A DNA stretch of 64,000 bases from Vibrio jasicida CAIM 1864 = LMG 25398 (GTDB taxonomy: Bacteria; Pseudomonadota; Gammaproteobacteria; Enterobacterales; Vibrionaceae), in NCBI RefSeq assembly GCF_000400365.1, contig NZ_BAOG01000004.1:1-64000 (forward strand), read 5' to 3'. Position 1 is the first letter of the stretch, and every line of letters begins with the position of its first letter. The notes beneath the pieces are model-generated. The model was not told the DNA's origin, made no database searches, and worked only from the letters and a program-made list of their open reading frames with translations. Below are positions 30,118 to 42,296 of the stretch, piece by piece. The position numbers were made by a program, and so were the translations under genes.

Positions 30118-31371
30118 ATGCAGTTCTCAAAGTTTGGTGAAAAATTTAATCAGTATTCAGGTATCACGCAGTTAATGGACGATTTGAATGATGGTCTGCG
30201 CACACCAGGTGCCATCATGCTCGGTGGAGGCAACCCAGCCGCCATTCCTGCCATGCTCGATTACTTTCGCCAAGCCAGTGAAGAAATGCTCGCCAGTGGG
30301 GAGCTCGTCGCCGCCCTCGCCAACTATGATGGTCCGCAAGGCAAAGACGCGTTCGTTAAAGCGTTGGCTCAGTTATTCCGTGAAACTTACGGCTGGGATA
30401 TTTCCGAGAAGAACATCAGCCTAACTAACGGCAGCCAAAGCGGCTTCTTCTACTTGTTCAACTTGTTAGCAGGTAAACAGCCAGACGGTTCGCACAAGAA
30501 AGTGCTACTGCCTATCGCGCCTGAGTACATCGGTTATGGTGATGCAGGCATTGATGAAGATATCTTTGTCTCATACCACCCAGAGATCGAGCTGCTAGAT
30601 AACGGTCTGTTTAAATACCATGTCGATTTTGAGCAGCTCACCGTCGATGGCTCTGTTGCGGCAATCTGCGCGTCTCGCCCAACCAATCCAACAGGTAACG
30701 TACTGACAGATGAGGAAGTTCGTAAGCTGGACAAGCTAGCACGTGAGAACAACATCCCACTGATTATCGATAACGCCTACGGTCTACCTTTCCCGAACAT
30801 CATCTTTGAAGATGTCGAACCGTTCTGGAATGAAAACACCATCCTGTGCATGAGCCTATCTAAACTTGGCTTGCCGGGCGTGCGTTGTGGCATTGTGATT
30901 GCGAGTGAGGAAATCACGCAAGCGTTGACCAATATGAACGGCATCATCAGCCTAGCTCCAGGCAGTGTTGGTCCAGCGTTGGCAAACCACATCATTGGTA
31001 AAGGCGATCTGCTTAAACTGAGCTCTGAGGTGATTAAGCCATTCTACAAGCAGAAGTCTCAACGTGCAGTTGAACTGCTCCAAGAAGCAATTACCGATGA
31101 GCGCTTCCGTATCCACAAACCAGAGGGCGCTATATTCTTGTGGCTATGGTTTGATGAACTGCCAATTACGACAATGGAACTGTACCAACGCTTGAAAGCG
31201 CGTGGGGTTCTGATTGTTCCGGGAGAATACTTCTTTATTGGTCAGAAAGACGAGTGGGATCATGCACACCAATGCTTGCGTATGAACTACGTTCAAGATG
31301 ATGAGATGATGCAAAAAGGCATTACGATTATTGCTGAAGAAGTGGAAAAGGCTTACCGCAAAGGTAAATAG
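30118..31371 (+). CDS. avtA: Valine--pyruvate aminotransferase AvtA
   Basis: A 417-residue fold-type I PLP enzyme, the same length as E. coli AvtA. It moves the amino group between valine and pyruvate (alanine). Family blocks are GGGNPAAIP, NGSQSGFFYLFNLLAG and ASRPTNPTGNVLTDEE; the PLP lysine is in SLSKLGLPGVRCG, and the tail Arg region is LRMNYVQD. Transcribed alone, divergent from the Tad operon, with a terminator shared with ibpA. Confidence 0.94.
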   Translation: MQFSKFGEKFNQYSGITQLMDDLNDGLRTPGAIMLGGGNPAAIPAMLDYFRQASEEMLASGELVAALANYDGPQGKDAFVKALAQLFRETYGWDISEKNISLTNGSQSGFFYLFNLLAGKQPDGSHKKVLLPIAPEYIGYGDAGIDEDIFVSYHPEIELLDNGLFKYHVDFEQLTVDGSVAAICASRPTNPTGNVLTDEEVRKLDKLARENNIPLIIDNAYGLPFPNIIFEDVEPFWNENTILCMSLSKLGLPGVRCGIVIASEEITQALTNMNGIISLAPGSVGPALANHIIGKGDLLKLSSEVIKPFYKQKSQRAVELLQEAITDERFRIHKPEGAIFLWLWFDELPITTMELYQRLKARGVLIVPGEYFFIGQKDEWDHAHQCLRMNYVQDDEMMQKGITIIAEEVEKAYRKGK

Positions 31372-31442
31372 ACCGATTAAACTCAGCCGCTTCTCTTTGA
31401 AATTACGGCCTTGCAATAGTGGCTTTGAAAGCCCCAAACTAA

Positions 31443-31480
31443 AAAGAGCGCCCTTTTCCATAATGGAAGGCGCTCTTTCT
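31443..31480. terminator. Bidirectional terminator between avtA and ibpA
   Basis: AAAGAGCGCC (31443-31452) pairs with GGCGCTCTTT (31469-31478); inner bases CTTTTCC/GGAA extend the stem. T's lie on the right and A's on the left, so it can end both convergent genes. Confidence 0.82.
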
Positions 31481-31521
31481 CATTCTATAACCGTGTGGTT
31501 AGCTGAAATATCTTTAGCTGA

Positions 31522-31959
31522 TTAGCTGTTTTCAATCAGGTTGTTACCACCGATAGCAATCTTACGTGGTTGCATTGCTTCTGGAATTTCACGAACTAAA
31601 TCCACATGCAGCAGACCGTTTTCCATTGATGCACCGACAACTTTTACGTAATCCGCAAGTTGGAATTTACGTTCAAAGTCGCGCTCTGCAATGCCTTGGT
31701 AAACGTAGTTTTTACCTTCTTCGGCTTTACGCTCGCCCTTCACGATCAACATGTTTTCGTTTTGAGTCAAATCGAGCTGATCTTCAGCAAAACCAGCAAC
31801 TGCCATAGTAATACGGTAGTTGTGCTCGTCTTTTTGCTCGATGTTGTATGGAGGGTAACCGCCAGAAGTGTTCTTCGCAGAGCTTGCTTCCATCAGGTTG
31901 AACAGACGGTCGAAGCCAATTGCATTACGGTATAGTGGTGAGAAATCTACATTACGCAT
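31522..31959 (-). CDS. ibpA: Small heat-shock protein IbpA (Hsp20)
   Basis: A 145-residue holdase chaperone with a short N-terminal arm ([19 protein letters not shown]), an alpha-crystallin domain (about 35-125; [39 protein letters not shown]) and the C-terminal I-x-I anchor (KIAIGG). It binds unfolding proteins for later recovery by ClpB/DnaK. Heat control is likely at two levels, a sigma-32 promoter and an RNA thermometer at the ribosome site, both described separately. Confidence 0.95.
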   Translation of the reverse strand: MRNVDFSPLYRNAIGFDRLFNLMEASSAKNTSGGYPPYNIEQKDEHNYRITMAVAGFAEDQLDLTQNENMLIVKGERKAEEGKNYVYQGIAERDFERKFQLADYVKVVGASMENGLLHVDLVREIPEAMQPRKIAIGGNNLIENS

Positions 31960-31962
31960 AAT

Positions 31963-31983
31963 CTATCCTCTTTTAAGCAATAG
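31963..31983 (-). promoter_or_regulatory. ROSE-like RNA thermometer hairpin at the ibpA ribosome site
   Basis: The minus-strand RNA folds CUAUUGCUU against GAGGAUAG with a bulged G and an AAA loop. It holds the AGAGGA ribosome site, 6 bases before the ATG. The UUGCU opposite AGGA with an unpaired G is the hallmark of ROSE thermometers, known in front of small heat-shock genes including E. coli ibpA. Confidence 0.65.
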
Positions 31984-32218
31984 TCTTAGCCCAGACGAAG
32001 GTCATCCACGTGGCGCATTTATGCAAGAAAACACCGAGCTAAGGGATCCGATGGTTCATTCCTCTGACCTACTCTTTAGGTGCGGGGACATGATGTCGAA
32101 TCTAGGGTCAAGTTGTGTGCTAATACTGAGTATCCTCTCCTGAGCGATCTCGTTTAGCGATTCCAGAGGCGCTGTTCTTCTCTTGTTGAGCAAGTTAGCC
32201 ATCCCTCTTCATAACTAG
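31984..32218 (-). other. Long 5' leader of ibpA
   Basis: If transcription starts near 32211, this region is untranslated leader. It contains several short complementary blocks (for example the GACC and GGTC groups around 32010-32070) but no open frame. Farther right, 32250-32360 holds nothing that I can identify. Confidence 0.4.
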
Positions 32219-32248
32219 ATATAAGGTCGAAAAATGGGCTTTCAAGGG
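32219..32248 (-). promoter_or_regulatory. Sigma-32 heat-shock promoter of ibpA
   Basis: Minus strand CCCTTGAAA (32240-32248) is a perfect sigma-32 -35 box. CCTTATAT (32219-32226) lies 14 bases after CTTGAA, the same spacing as E. coli dnaK P1, and matches CCCCATNT in part. It predicts an unusually long leader of about 250 bases. Confidence 0.65.
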
Positions 32249-32360
32249 CTCCGGTGAAAATATTTTTAGATCCCCAACTCGGTCGTTCCTCTCTCTCGAA
32301 GCGTTCCCATATTCATAGGGCGCAGCCGTTCTCGTTACTTTTATCTGGTTTCTCCCACTC

Positions 32361-32392
32361 AATAAAAAGCACCACCCGAAGGCAGTGCTTTT
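32361..32392 (-). terminator. Terminator of the gyrB transcript
   Basis: On the minus strand a 10-bp stem (32381-32390 with 32367-32376) is closed by a TTCG tetraloop and followed by TTTTTATT. It lies about 140 bases beyond gyrB, past the long palindrome. Confidence 0.82.
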
Positions 32393-32421
32393 AAAATTCT
32401 ATCAAAAGAAATTTAGATTCG

Positions 32422-32525
32422 TTTTTCCGCAGGGGGATATGCTTAGTTCTAGGAGAAGGCGCGCAGCATACAAGTGTATGTGAGCACCTTCGACAACGAA
32501 ATCAGCATATCCAGCAAAGGAAAAA
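32422..32525. repeat. 104-bp imperfect palindrome next to gyrB
   Basis: The two halves are equal, 51 bases each side of a 2-base centre. Matching arms, outer to inner, are TTTTTCC/GGAAAAA (32422-32428, 32519-32525), GGATATGC/GCATATCC (32435-32442, 32505-32512), GAAGG/CCTTC, and CATACA/TGTATG around the centre AG. It begins 5 bases after the gyrB stop codon and contains no gene. The size and symmetry suggest a repeated intergenic element of the MITE or REP kind; no second copy is in the window. Confidence 0.7.
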
Positions 32526-32529
32526 TAGT

Positions 32530-36040
<3,511 letters not shown>

Positions 36041-36049
36041 TCAGATGGC

Positions 36050-37150
36050 TTATAGACGAATTGGCATTACCACATACATGGCACTGTCGTCGTCTGCGTT
36101 TTCAATCAACGCACTGGCGTTGGCATCCGACATCGACACTCGCACTTTTTCACAGCGCAATGTATTAAGCACATCCAGCACATAGCTTACGTTGAAGCCG
36201 ATTTCGATCGCGTCACCTTCAAAGGTTACGTCCAGCATCTCTTCTGCTTCTTCTTGCTCTGGGTTGTTCGCCGTAATGCGCATTTCACTGCCCGCAAGAT
36301 TCACGCGAACACCACGGAATTTTTCATTAGAAAGAATGGCAGCGCGAGAAAACGCTTGGCGTAATTCATCACAGCTTGCTTCTAATGTTTTGTTGGTACT
36401 TTGCGGCATTACGCGGCGATAATCTGGGAAACGGCCATCAACGAGCTTAGAAGTAAAAATGAAGTTGTTCACTTCTGCACGCACATTTGAACTACCGATT
36501 TGTAGTACAACAGGTTGCTCTGGCGCATCCATTAGCTTAACCAGCTCTTGTACGCCTTTACGTGGCACGATGATTTGCTTTTGCGCAAAATCTGCACCCA
36601 GTTGTGTTTGAGATACTGCCATACGGTGACCATCAGTCGCTACACTGCGTAGCGTCGTACCGTCGATTTCAAACAGCATGCCGTTTAGGTAATAACGAAC
36701 GTCTTGGTTCGCCATTGAGAACTGTGTTTTTTCGATCAGTGTACGTAGATCAGACTGAGTCAGTGACACTTCAACTTCACTCTGCCAATCTTCGATGTTC
36801 GGAAAATCGTTCGCAGGAAGTGTGGCCAATGAAAAACGGCTACGACCAGAACGAACTTGTACACGATCGCCTTCCAGCACGAAGGTGATGATAGAGTCAT
36901 CTGGAAGACCGCGGCAGATATCGAGAAACTTACGAGAAGGAACGGTAATGCTGCCCGCTTCAAAATCCCCTTCTAGAGTCACTTTGCTCACCAATTCCAC
37001 TTCCAAGTCGGTCGCGGTCATGGATAACACATTATCTTCTACTTTAAGCAGTAGGTTACCCAGAATTGGTAGGGTCGGTCGGCCGCCTAATGCGCCTGAA
37101 ACCTGTTGTAGCGGTTTGATTAAATGACTACGTTCAATAGTAAATTTCAT
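36050..37150 (-). CDS. dnaN: DNA polymerase III sliding clamp (beta subunit)
   Basis: A 366-residue ring-forming clamp, same length as E. coli. Conserved blocks are MKFTIERSHLIKPLQQVSG, RPTLPILGNLL, YYLNGMLFEI, ATDGHRMA and the C-terminal YVVMPIRL with the partner-binding pocket. It tethers polymerase III to DNA. It lies 63 bases after dnaA and 9 before recF. Confidence 0.98.
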   Translation of the reverse strand: MKFTIERSHLIKPLQQVSGALGGRPTLPILGNLLLKVEDNVLSMTATDLEVELVSKVTLEGDFEAGSITVPSRKFLDICRGLPDDSIITFVLEGDRVQVRSGRSRFSLATLPANDFPNIEDWQSEVEVSLTQSDLRTLIEKTQFSMANQDVRYYLNGMLFEIDGTTLRSVATDGHRMAVSQTQLGADFAQKQIIVPRKGVQELVKLMDAPEQPVVLQIGSSNVRAEVNNFIFTSKLVDGRFPDYRRVMPQSTNKTLEASCDELRQAFSRAAILSNEKFRGVRVNLAGSEMRITANNPEQEEAEEMLDVTFEGDAIEIGFNVSYVLDVLNTLRCEKVRVSMSDANASALIENADDDSAMYVVMPIRL

Positions 37151-37213
37151 GCTTGGCTCTTTACGCTGTCAGCTCAATTAATGATTTGCTTGGAATACTG
37201 TCATTCTAACCGA

Positions 37214-38620
37214 TTAAGAAGACAGGGTGCGAATCAAGTTAGAGTAATCTTCTTTAATATCGTGGCTCTCTTCACGCAGCTGCTCAATCTTGCGACAAGC
37301 ATGCAGTACCGTGGTGTGGTCACGACCACCAAATGCATCGCCGATTTCCGGCAAGCTGTGGTTGGTCAGCTCTTTTGCTAATGCCATTGCCAACTGGCGA
37401 GGACGAGCAACCGAGCGAGAGCGACGTTTAGACAGCAGGTCCGCCACTTTAATTTTGTAGTATTCCGCCACCGTCTTTTGAATGTTGTCGATGGTCACGA
37501 GCTTTTCTTGCAGTGCCAACAAGTCACGTAGCGCTTCACGAACGAAATCAATCGTAATTGGACGACCCGTAAAGTTTGCGTTTGCGATAACGCGGTTCAG
37601 TGCACCTTCGAGCTCACGAACATTTGAGCGTAGACGCTTAGCAATAAAGAAGGCCACTTCATCCGCTAGGTGGATTTGATGGTCTTCTGCTTTCTTCATC
37701 AAGATCGCCACGCGCGTTTCAAGTTCTGGTGGCTCGATCGCAACAGTCAGACCCCAACCAAAGCGAGATTTCAGACGATCTTCTACACCGCTGATCTCTT
37801 TTGGATAACGGTCAGACGTTAGAATGATCTGTTGGTTGCCTTCCAATAACGCGTTGAAGGTATGGAAAAATTCTTCCTGTGAACGCTCTTTATTAGCAAA
37901 GAATTGGATGTCATCGATAAGAAGTGCATCAACACTGCGGTAGTAACGTTTGAATTCTTCAATCGCGTTGTTTTGCAGTGCCTTTACCATATCTTGCACA
38001 AAACGCTCAGAGTGCATGTACACCACTTTTGCGTTTGGATTGTTATCCACAATCGCGTTGCCTACAGCGTGAAGCAAGTGTGTTTTACCTAAACCCGTAC
38101 CACCATATAGGAAAAGTGGGTTGTAGGCTGCGCCTGGGTTATCTGAAACCTGACGTGCTGCCGCTAAACCAAGTTGGTTCGACTTACCCTCAACGAAGTT
38201 GTTGAACTTGTGTTTCGGGTTCACGTTTGAGCGGTGGTTGATGTTCGCAATCGCTTGAGCGTCGTCATCCCACGTTTTATGTACAGGTTTGCGAGCTTGC
38301 AATTGTGCAGGCGCTGAAGACTCAGCAGCCACATCGGCCGGCGTACGTGTCGGTACCGGCTTAGGCGCTGCAACTGGGCGGCTGCCCACTTCAAAGCGCA
38401 AGCTAGGGACGTCGTTACCGCAGTATTCTTGCAGTAAACGGTTGATGCTGTTCAGGTACTTGTCACGAACCCAGTCCAAAACAAAGCGGTTTGGGGCGAA
38501 CAGAGTGAGAGTATTGTCATTGAGCTCCGCTTGTAACGGACGAACCCACATGCTGAATTCTGTAGCTGGTAGCTCTTCTTGAAGCTGCTGCAAACATTGC
38601 AACCAAAGCGAAGATGACAC
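37214..38620 (-). CDS. dnaA: Chromosomal replication initiator DnaA
   Basis: A 468-residue initiator: N-terminal DnaB-contact domain ([22 protein letters not shown]), a linker, an AAA+ domain with Walker [12 protein letters not shown] and Walker [10 protein letters not shown], and the DNA-binding domain ending in [16 protein letters not shown]. The start is a GTG (38620) after GGGG. It opens oriC at 46055-46310. The operon dnaA-dnaN-recF-gyrB reads away from the origin. Confidence 0.98.
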   Translation of the reverse strand: MSSSLWLQCLQQLQEELPATEFSMWVRPLQAELNDNTLTLFAPNRFVLDWVRDKYLNSINRLLQEYCGNDVPSLRFEVGSRPVAAPKPVPTRTPADVAAESSAPAQLQARKPVHKTWDDDAQAIANINHRSNVNPKHKFNNFVEGKSNQLGLAAARQVSDNPGAAYNPLFLYGGTGLGKTHLLHAVGNAIVDNNPNAKVVYMHSERFVQDMVKALQNNAIEEFKRYYRSVDALLIDDIQFFANKERSQEEFFHTFNALLEGNQQIILTSDRYPKEISGVEDRLKSRFGWGLTVAIEPPELETRVAILMKKAEDHQIHLADEVAFFIAKRLRSNVRELEGALNRVIANANFTGRPITIDFVREALRDLLALQEKLVTIDNIQKTVAEYYKIKVADLLSKRRSRSVARPRQLAMALAKELTNHSLPEIGDAFGGRDHTTVLHACRKIEQLREESHDIKEDYSNLIRTLSS

Positions 38621-38726
38621 GGTGCCCCCACTGAGTATTTGAATTATCGGAAAAGACTGGCAATTTTACCTGTTGATAACCAAGATCGCCAGCAATTGAT
38701 CGACGATCCAGTGAATAAGATCTAAG

Positions 38727-38735
38727 TTATTCACA
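38727..38735 (+). promoter_or_regulatory. DnaA box upstream of dnaA
   Basis: TTATTCACA fits TTATNCACA and lies 107 bases before the dnaA start codon. Seven GATC sites crowd 38685-38825. Both suit autoregulation by DnaA and SeqA/Dam control, known for dnaA in E. coli. Confidence 0.65.
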
Positions 38736-39050
38736 ATTATTTAGCTGAACATAGAGAGATCAACACATCTTGCCCCAAGATTGCCCACACAACGATCCAC
38801 ATTTGGGCAAAATCCGTCAGATCCAGTAATTGGTGATAACTCTGTGTATGAATTTTCCGTCACCGTTGTTTTTTGATCGCCACTCCTGCTCTTTTCGATC
38901 GTTTTTTCATCATTTATTGCTAATTTTTGCCTACTCTCTATACCAAATACGATCTTATTACTCTCAGGACTAGGTTATTGCACTTGGTTATTTATTTAAT
39001 TGAGCTAACTGACAGTAGTATTTCCAACCATAAAAGTATGGAGATGTATT
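38736..39050. other. Divergent dnaA/ABC-transporter intergenic region
   Basis: The stretch holds the GATC cluster noted above and the promoter of the binding-protein gene, which I cannot place with confidence. A TATGGAG ribosome site precedes the ATG at 39051. No other open frame or hairpin of note was found. Confidence 0.4.
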
Positions 39051-39812
39051 ATGAAAAACTGGATTAAGGTTGCCGTTGCAGCCATCGCTTTGTCTGCTGC
39101 GACTGTTCAAGCAGCTGTCGACACTGCCGCTACTGAAGTAAAAGTAGGCATGTCTGGCCGCTACTTCCCATTCACCTTTGTGAAGCAAGATAAGCTGCAA
39201 GGTTTCGAAGTGGATATGTGGGATGAAATCGGTAAACGTAACGACTACAAGATCGAATACGTCACAGCGAACTTTTCTGGTTTGTTTGGCCTGCTAGAAA
39301 CAGGTCGTATTGATACCATCTCGAACCAAATCACCATGACAGACGCACGTAAAGCGAAATACCTATTTGCTGATCCATACGTGGTAGATGGCGCTCAAAT
39401 CACGGTACGTAAAGGCAATGACAGCATCCAAGGCGTGGAAGACCTAGCAGGCAAAACGGTTGCAGTTAACCTAGGCTCTAACTTTGAACAGTTGCTTCGC
39501 AGTTACGACAAAGACGGCAAGATTAACATCAAAACTTACGATACGGGTATTGAACATGATGTGGCGCTGGGCCGTGCTGATGCCTTCATCATGGACCGTT
39601 TGTCTGCACTAGAACTGATTAAGAAAACAGGTCTACCGCTGCAACTGGCGGGTGAACCATTTGAAACCATTGAAAACGCTTGGCCATTCGTTGATAACGA
39701 AAAAGGTCGTAAGCTACAGGCGGAAGTGAATAAAGCACTTGCAGAAATGCGCGCCGACGGAACAGTAGAGAAGATTTCAGTGAAATGGTTTGGTGCCGAC
39801 ATCACTAAGTAA
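39051..39812 (+). CDS. Amino acid ABC transporter binding protein, cystine type
   Basis: A 253-residue periplasmic solute-binding protein with a signal peptide (cleavage after VQA, about residue 22) and the bacterial extracellular family 3 fold. It resembles E. coli TcyJ (FliY): VGMSGRYFPFTF, NQITMTDARKAKY, LGSNFEQLLRS, and the tail SVKWFGADITK. L-cystine is therefore the likely ligand, not proven. Two hairpin terminators separate it from the permease gene. Confidence 0.82.
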   Translation: MKNWIKVAVAAIALSAATVQAAVDTAATEVKVGMSGRYFPFTFVKQDKLQGFEVDMWDEIGKRNDYKIEYVTANFSGLFGLLETGRIDTISNQITMTDARKAKYLFADPYVVDGAQITVRKGNDSIQGVEDLAGKTVAVNLGSNFEQLLRSYDKDGKINIKTYDTGIEHDVALGRADAFIMDRLSALELIKKTGLPLQLAGEPFETIENAWPFVDNEKGRKLQAEVNKALAEMRADGTVEKISVKWFGADITK

Positions 39813-39828
39813 AACTTTTCTTCTTTTA

Positions 39829-39859
39829 GGACGCAGAGCTTTATCTCGCGTCCTTTTTT
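39829..39859 (+). terminator. Terminator or attenuator between binding protein and permease
   Basis: GGACGC(A)GAG pairs with CTCGCGTCC (39829-39853) and six T's follow. It lies 17 bases after the binding-protein stop, inside an operon, so partial read-through is expected. Confidence 0.75.
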
Positions 39860-39870
39860 AACTCAATGAC

Positions 39871-39902
39871 AAGGTGGAACTTCGTATTCCACCTTTTCTT
39901 TT
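39871..39902 (+). terminator. Second hairpin before the permease gene
   Basis: AAGGTGGAA (39871-39879) pairs with TTCCACCTT (39887-39895) and a T-rich run follows. It lies 12 bases after the first hairpin and 16 before the permease start. Confidence 0.6.
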
Positions 39903-39917
39903 CTCAAGGTAAGTCGT

Positions 39918-40589
39918 ATGGGATTTGATTTTAATTACATGTTGGAACTGCTGCCAATACTGCTCAAGTATCTTGGCACAACCATGGAAATGGCCACATG
40001 GGGATTGGTCTTTTCACTGATTTTAGCCATCATTTTAGCTAATATTCGCGTATTTAAGCTGCCAGTTCTCGATCAATTGAGCCAACTTTACATCAGCTTC
40101 TTCCGTGGGACCCCACTTTTAGTTCAACTGTTTTTACTTTACTACGGCTTACCACAAATCTTCCCGATCATGGTCGGTCTTGATGCCTTCTCAGCGGCAG
40201 TGATTGGTTTAACACTGCATTTTGCTGCGTATATGGCGGAAAGCATCCGAGCCGCAATCATCGGCATTGATCGTAGCCAAATGGAAGCGAGCTTATCGGT
40301 TGGAATGACAACCCCACAGGCCATGCGCCGTGTGATTCTTCCGCAGGCAACGCGTGTCGCACTGCCTTCATTGATGAACTATTTCATCGATATGATTAAG
40401 TCGACTTCCCTCGCCTTCACTCTTGGTGTGGCAGAAATCATGGCCAAAGCACAAATGGAAGCGTCATCGAGTTTCCGCTTCTTTGAAGCGTTTCTTGCTG
40501 TCGCCCTAATTTACTGGGGGGTAGTTGTAATTCTGACGCGAGTACAAATTTGGGCAGAAGCGAAATTGAATAAGGCGTACGTACGATGA
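39918..40589 (+). CDS. Amino acid ABC transporter permease
   Basis: A 223-residue inner-membrane protein with about five helices, of the HisM/GlnP type. The N-terminal [17 protein letters not shown] and the EAA loop ([33 protein letters not shown]) are typical; the loop contacts the ATPase. Its stop overlaps the ATPase start as ATGA. It probably moves cystine or a related amino acid. Confidence 0.9.
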   Translation: MGFDFNYMLELLPILLKYLGTTMEMATWGLVFSLILAIILANIRVFKLPVLDQLSQLYISFFRGTPLLVQLFLLYYGLPQIFPIMVGLDAFSAAVIGLTLHFAAYMAESIRAAIIGIDRSQMEASLSVGMTTPQAMRRVILPQATRVALPSLMNYFIDMIKSTSLAFTLGVAEIMAKAQMEASSSFRFFEAFLAVALIYWGVVVILTRVQIWAEAKLNKAYVR

Positions 40590-41323
40590 TCAAATTAGAA
40601 AACATCCACAAACGCTTTGGTGACACTGAAGTGTTAAAAGGCATTGATCTCGATATCCAACAAGGTGAGATCATCGTCATTATAGGGTCCAGCGGTACGG
40701 GTAAATCGACATTACTGCGCACGGTGAACTTTCTTGAGCAAGCGGATGAAGGTCGCATCACCGTTGATGACATTTCCGTCGACACACAAAAGCATACCAA
40801 AGCCGAAGTATTAGCCCTGCGACGCCGCACTGGGTTTGTTTTCCAAAACTATGCCTTGTTTGCCCATATGAATGCACGTCAGAACATCGCAGAGGGCTTG
40901 ATCACGGTACGCGGTTGGAAGAAAGACGACGCACTTCAGCGTGCTCAAGAGATTCTGGATGACATCGGTCTTGGTGATAAAGGCGAAAGTTATCCAGCGG
41001 CATTGTCTGGTGGCCAACAACAACGTGTGGGCATCGGTCGAGCGATGGCACTTCAACCTGAACTGCTGCTGTTTGATGAGCCAACTTCTGCGTTGGATCC
41101 TGAATGGGTTGGAGAAGTTCTCTCATTAATGAAGAAGTTAGCTAACCAACATCAGACCATGCTGGTGGTCACACATGAAATGCAATTTGCGAAAGAAGTC
41201 GCTGACCGAGTGATCTTTATGGCCGAAGGCAACATTGTCGAGCAAGGTTCTCCACAAGATATCTTCGATAATCCACAAGATCCTCGACTGCAAAAATTCC
41301 TTAACCAAGTGGGGATAGAGTAA
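40586..41323 (+). CDS. Amino acid ABC transporter ATP-binding protein
   Basis: A 245-residue ATPase: Walker [11 protein letters not shown] loop FVFQNYALF, signature [15 protein letters not shown], Walker [15 protein letters not shown] and H loop VVTHEM. It closely resembles the polar amino acid transporter ATPases (GlnQ/TcyN). It is coupled by a 4-base overlap to the permease. Confidence 0.92.
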   Translation: MIKLENIHKRFGDTEVLKGIDLDIQQGEIIVIIGSSGTGKSTLLRTVNFLEQADEGRITVDDISVDTQKHTKAEVLALRRRTGFVFQNYALFAHMNARQNIAEGLITVRGWKKDDALQRAQEILDDIGLGDKGESYPAALSGGQQQRVGIGRAMALQPELLLFDEPTSALDPEWVGEVLSLMKKLANQHQTMLVVTHEMQFAKEVADRVIFMAEGNIVEQGSPQDIFDNPQDPRLQKFLNQVGIE

Positions 41324-41350
41324 AGATCAAGCATCAAGATCAATCGATCC

Positions 41351-41438
41351 TTGAGATTTTACTCACACTACGTATAATCGCTCGGCCGGAATTTCGTACT
41401 CATGAGTCATTGACACATTATGTGAGTGTGATTACAAT
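41351..41438 (+). promoter_or_regulatory. Tandem promoters of rpmH-rnpA
   Basis: The first has TTGAGA (41351-41356), 16 bases, TATAAT (41373-41378). The second has a perfect TTGACA (41410-41415), 17 bases, TACAAT (41433-41438). Both precede rpmH, which is expected to be strongly expressed. Confidence 0.75.
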
Positions 41439-41565
41439 TCCGCCTCTTTGTTGAGAGGCGTCGGTTGCTTCTCTCTATATAAAGAGTTTCTTTATATAAG
41501 AAAGCATATTGCCCACGCCGGGTTTAACAAGAACCTAAAACTACTGATCAGTAAAGGTAATTATC

Positions 41566-41700
41566 ATGAAACGCACTTTTCAACCTACAGTTCTAAAGCG
41601 CAAGCGTACTCACGGCTTCCGTGCTCGCATGGCAACTAAGAACGGTCGTAAAGTTATCAACGCACGTCGTGCAAAAGGCCGTGCGCGCCTATCAAAATAA
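41566..41700 (+). CDS. rpmH: 50S ribosomal protein L34
   Basis: A 44-residue, very basic protein starting [19 protein letters not shown] and ending ARLSK, essentially the standard L34. It is a component of the large ribosomal subunit. An AAAGGTAA ribosome site precedes the ATG. It heads the conserved rpmH-rnpA-yidD-yidC block. Confidence 0.98.
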
Positions 41701-41713
41701 TCGCTAGTTTATT

Positions 41714-42070
41714 TTGAACACGTACGCGTTTAATCGGGAGTTACGCTTGTTAACTCCCGAGCATTATCAAAACGTCTTCCAGCAAGCTCATCGAGCTGGC
41801 TCGCCTCATTTCACCATCATTGCTCGCAATAACAAACTTTCTCACCCACGATTAGGTTTAGCTGTTCCGAAAAAGCAAATCAAAACTGCTGTCGGTAGAA
41901 ACCGCTTTAAGCGTTTGGCTCGTGAAAGCTTTCGTAACAATCAACATCAACTTCCAAATAAAGATTTTGTTGTGATTGCCAAGAAAAGCGCGCAAGATTT
42001 AAGCAATGAGGAACTATTTAAGTTGTTTGATAAGCTATGGCATCGCCTGTCTCGCCCTTCACGTGGATAG
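41714..42070 (+). CDS. rnpA: Ribonuclease P protein component
   Basis: A 118-residue protein subunit of RNase P, which trims the 5' end of tRNA precursors. The signature RNR-type motif is [15 protein letters not shown]. The only sensible start is TTG at 41714, since an in-frame stop lies three codons earlier and the N-terminus [14 protein letters not shown] matches the family; the ribosome site is weak. Expression may be coupled to rpmH, 13 bases upstream. Its end overlaps yidD by 34 bases. Confidence 0.95.
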   Translation: MNTYAFNRELRLLTPEHYQNVFQQAHRAGSPHFTIIARNNKLSHPRLGLAVPKKQIKTAVGRNRFKRLARESFRNNQHQLPNKDFVVIAKKSAQDLSNEELFKLFDKLWHRLSRPSRG

Positions 42071-42294
42071 CCATTGGGCTCGTTAATCTGTATCGCTGGT
42101 TTATCAGCCCTTTGATTGGTCCTCGTTGCCGGTTCACACCAACTTGTTCTACTTACGCGCTAGAAGCTTTGAGAGCTCACGGTTTTGTAAAAGGATGTTG
42201 GTTATCAGGCAAACGTCTATTAAAATGCCACCCTTTGAATGAAGGGGGGTATGACCCCGTTCCACCAGTCCAAAAACAAGACAGAGATAACTAA
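42037..42294 (+). CDS. yidD: Membrane protein insertion efficiency factor YidD
   Basis: An 85-residue protein with the family core [32 protein letters not shown] and the Cys-rich [14 protein letters not shown]. It aids YidC-dependent membrane insertion; it sits at the inner membrane through an amphipathic helix. It overlaps rnpA and stops 2 bases before yidC. Confidence 0.95.
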   Translation: MASPVSPFTWIAIGLVNLYRWFISPLIGPRCRFTPTCSTYALEALRAHGFVKGCWLSGKRLLKCHPLNEGGYDPVPPVQKQDRDN

Positions 42295-42296
42295 CG

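Noticed and set aside
32082..32112. CTTGACC followed by CCCCGC as a second sigma-32 promoter nearer to ibpA
   Set aside because: The spacer is 18 to 19 bases, far from the usual 13 to 15, while the pair at 32219-32248 fits well.
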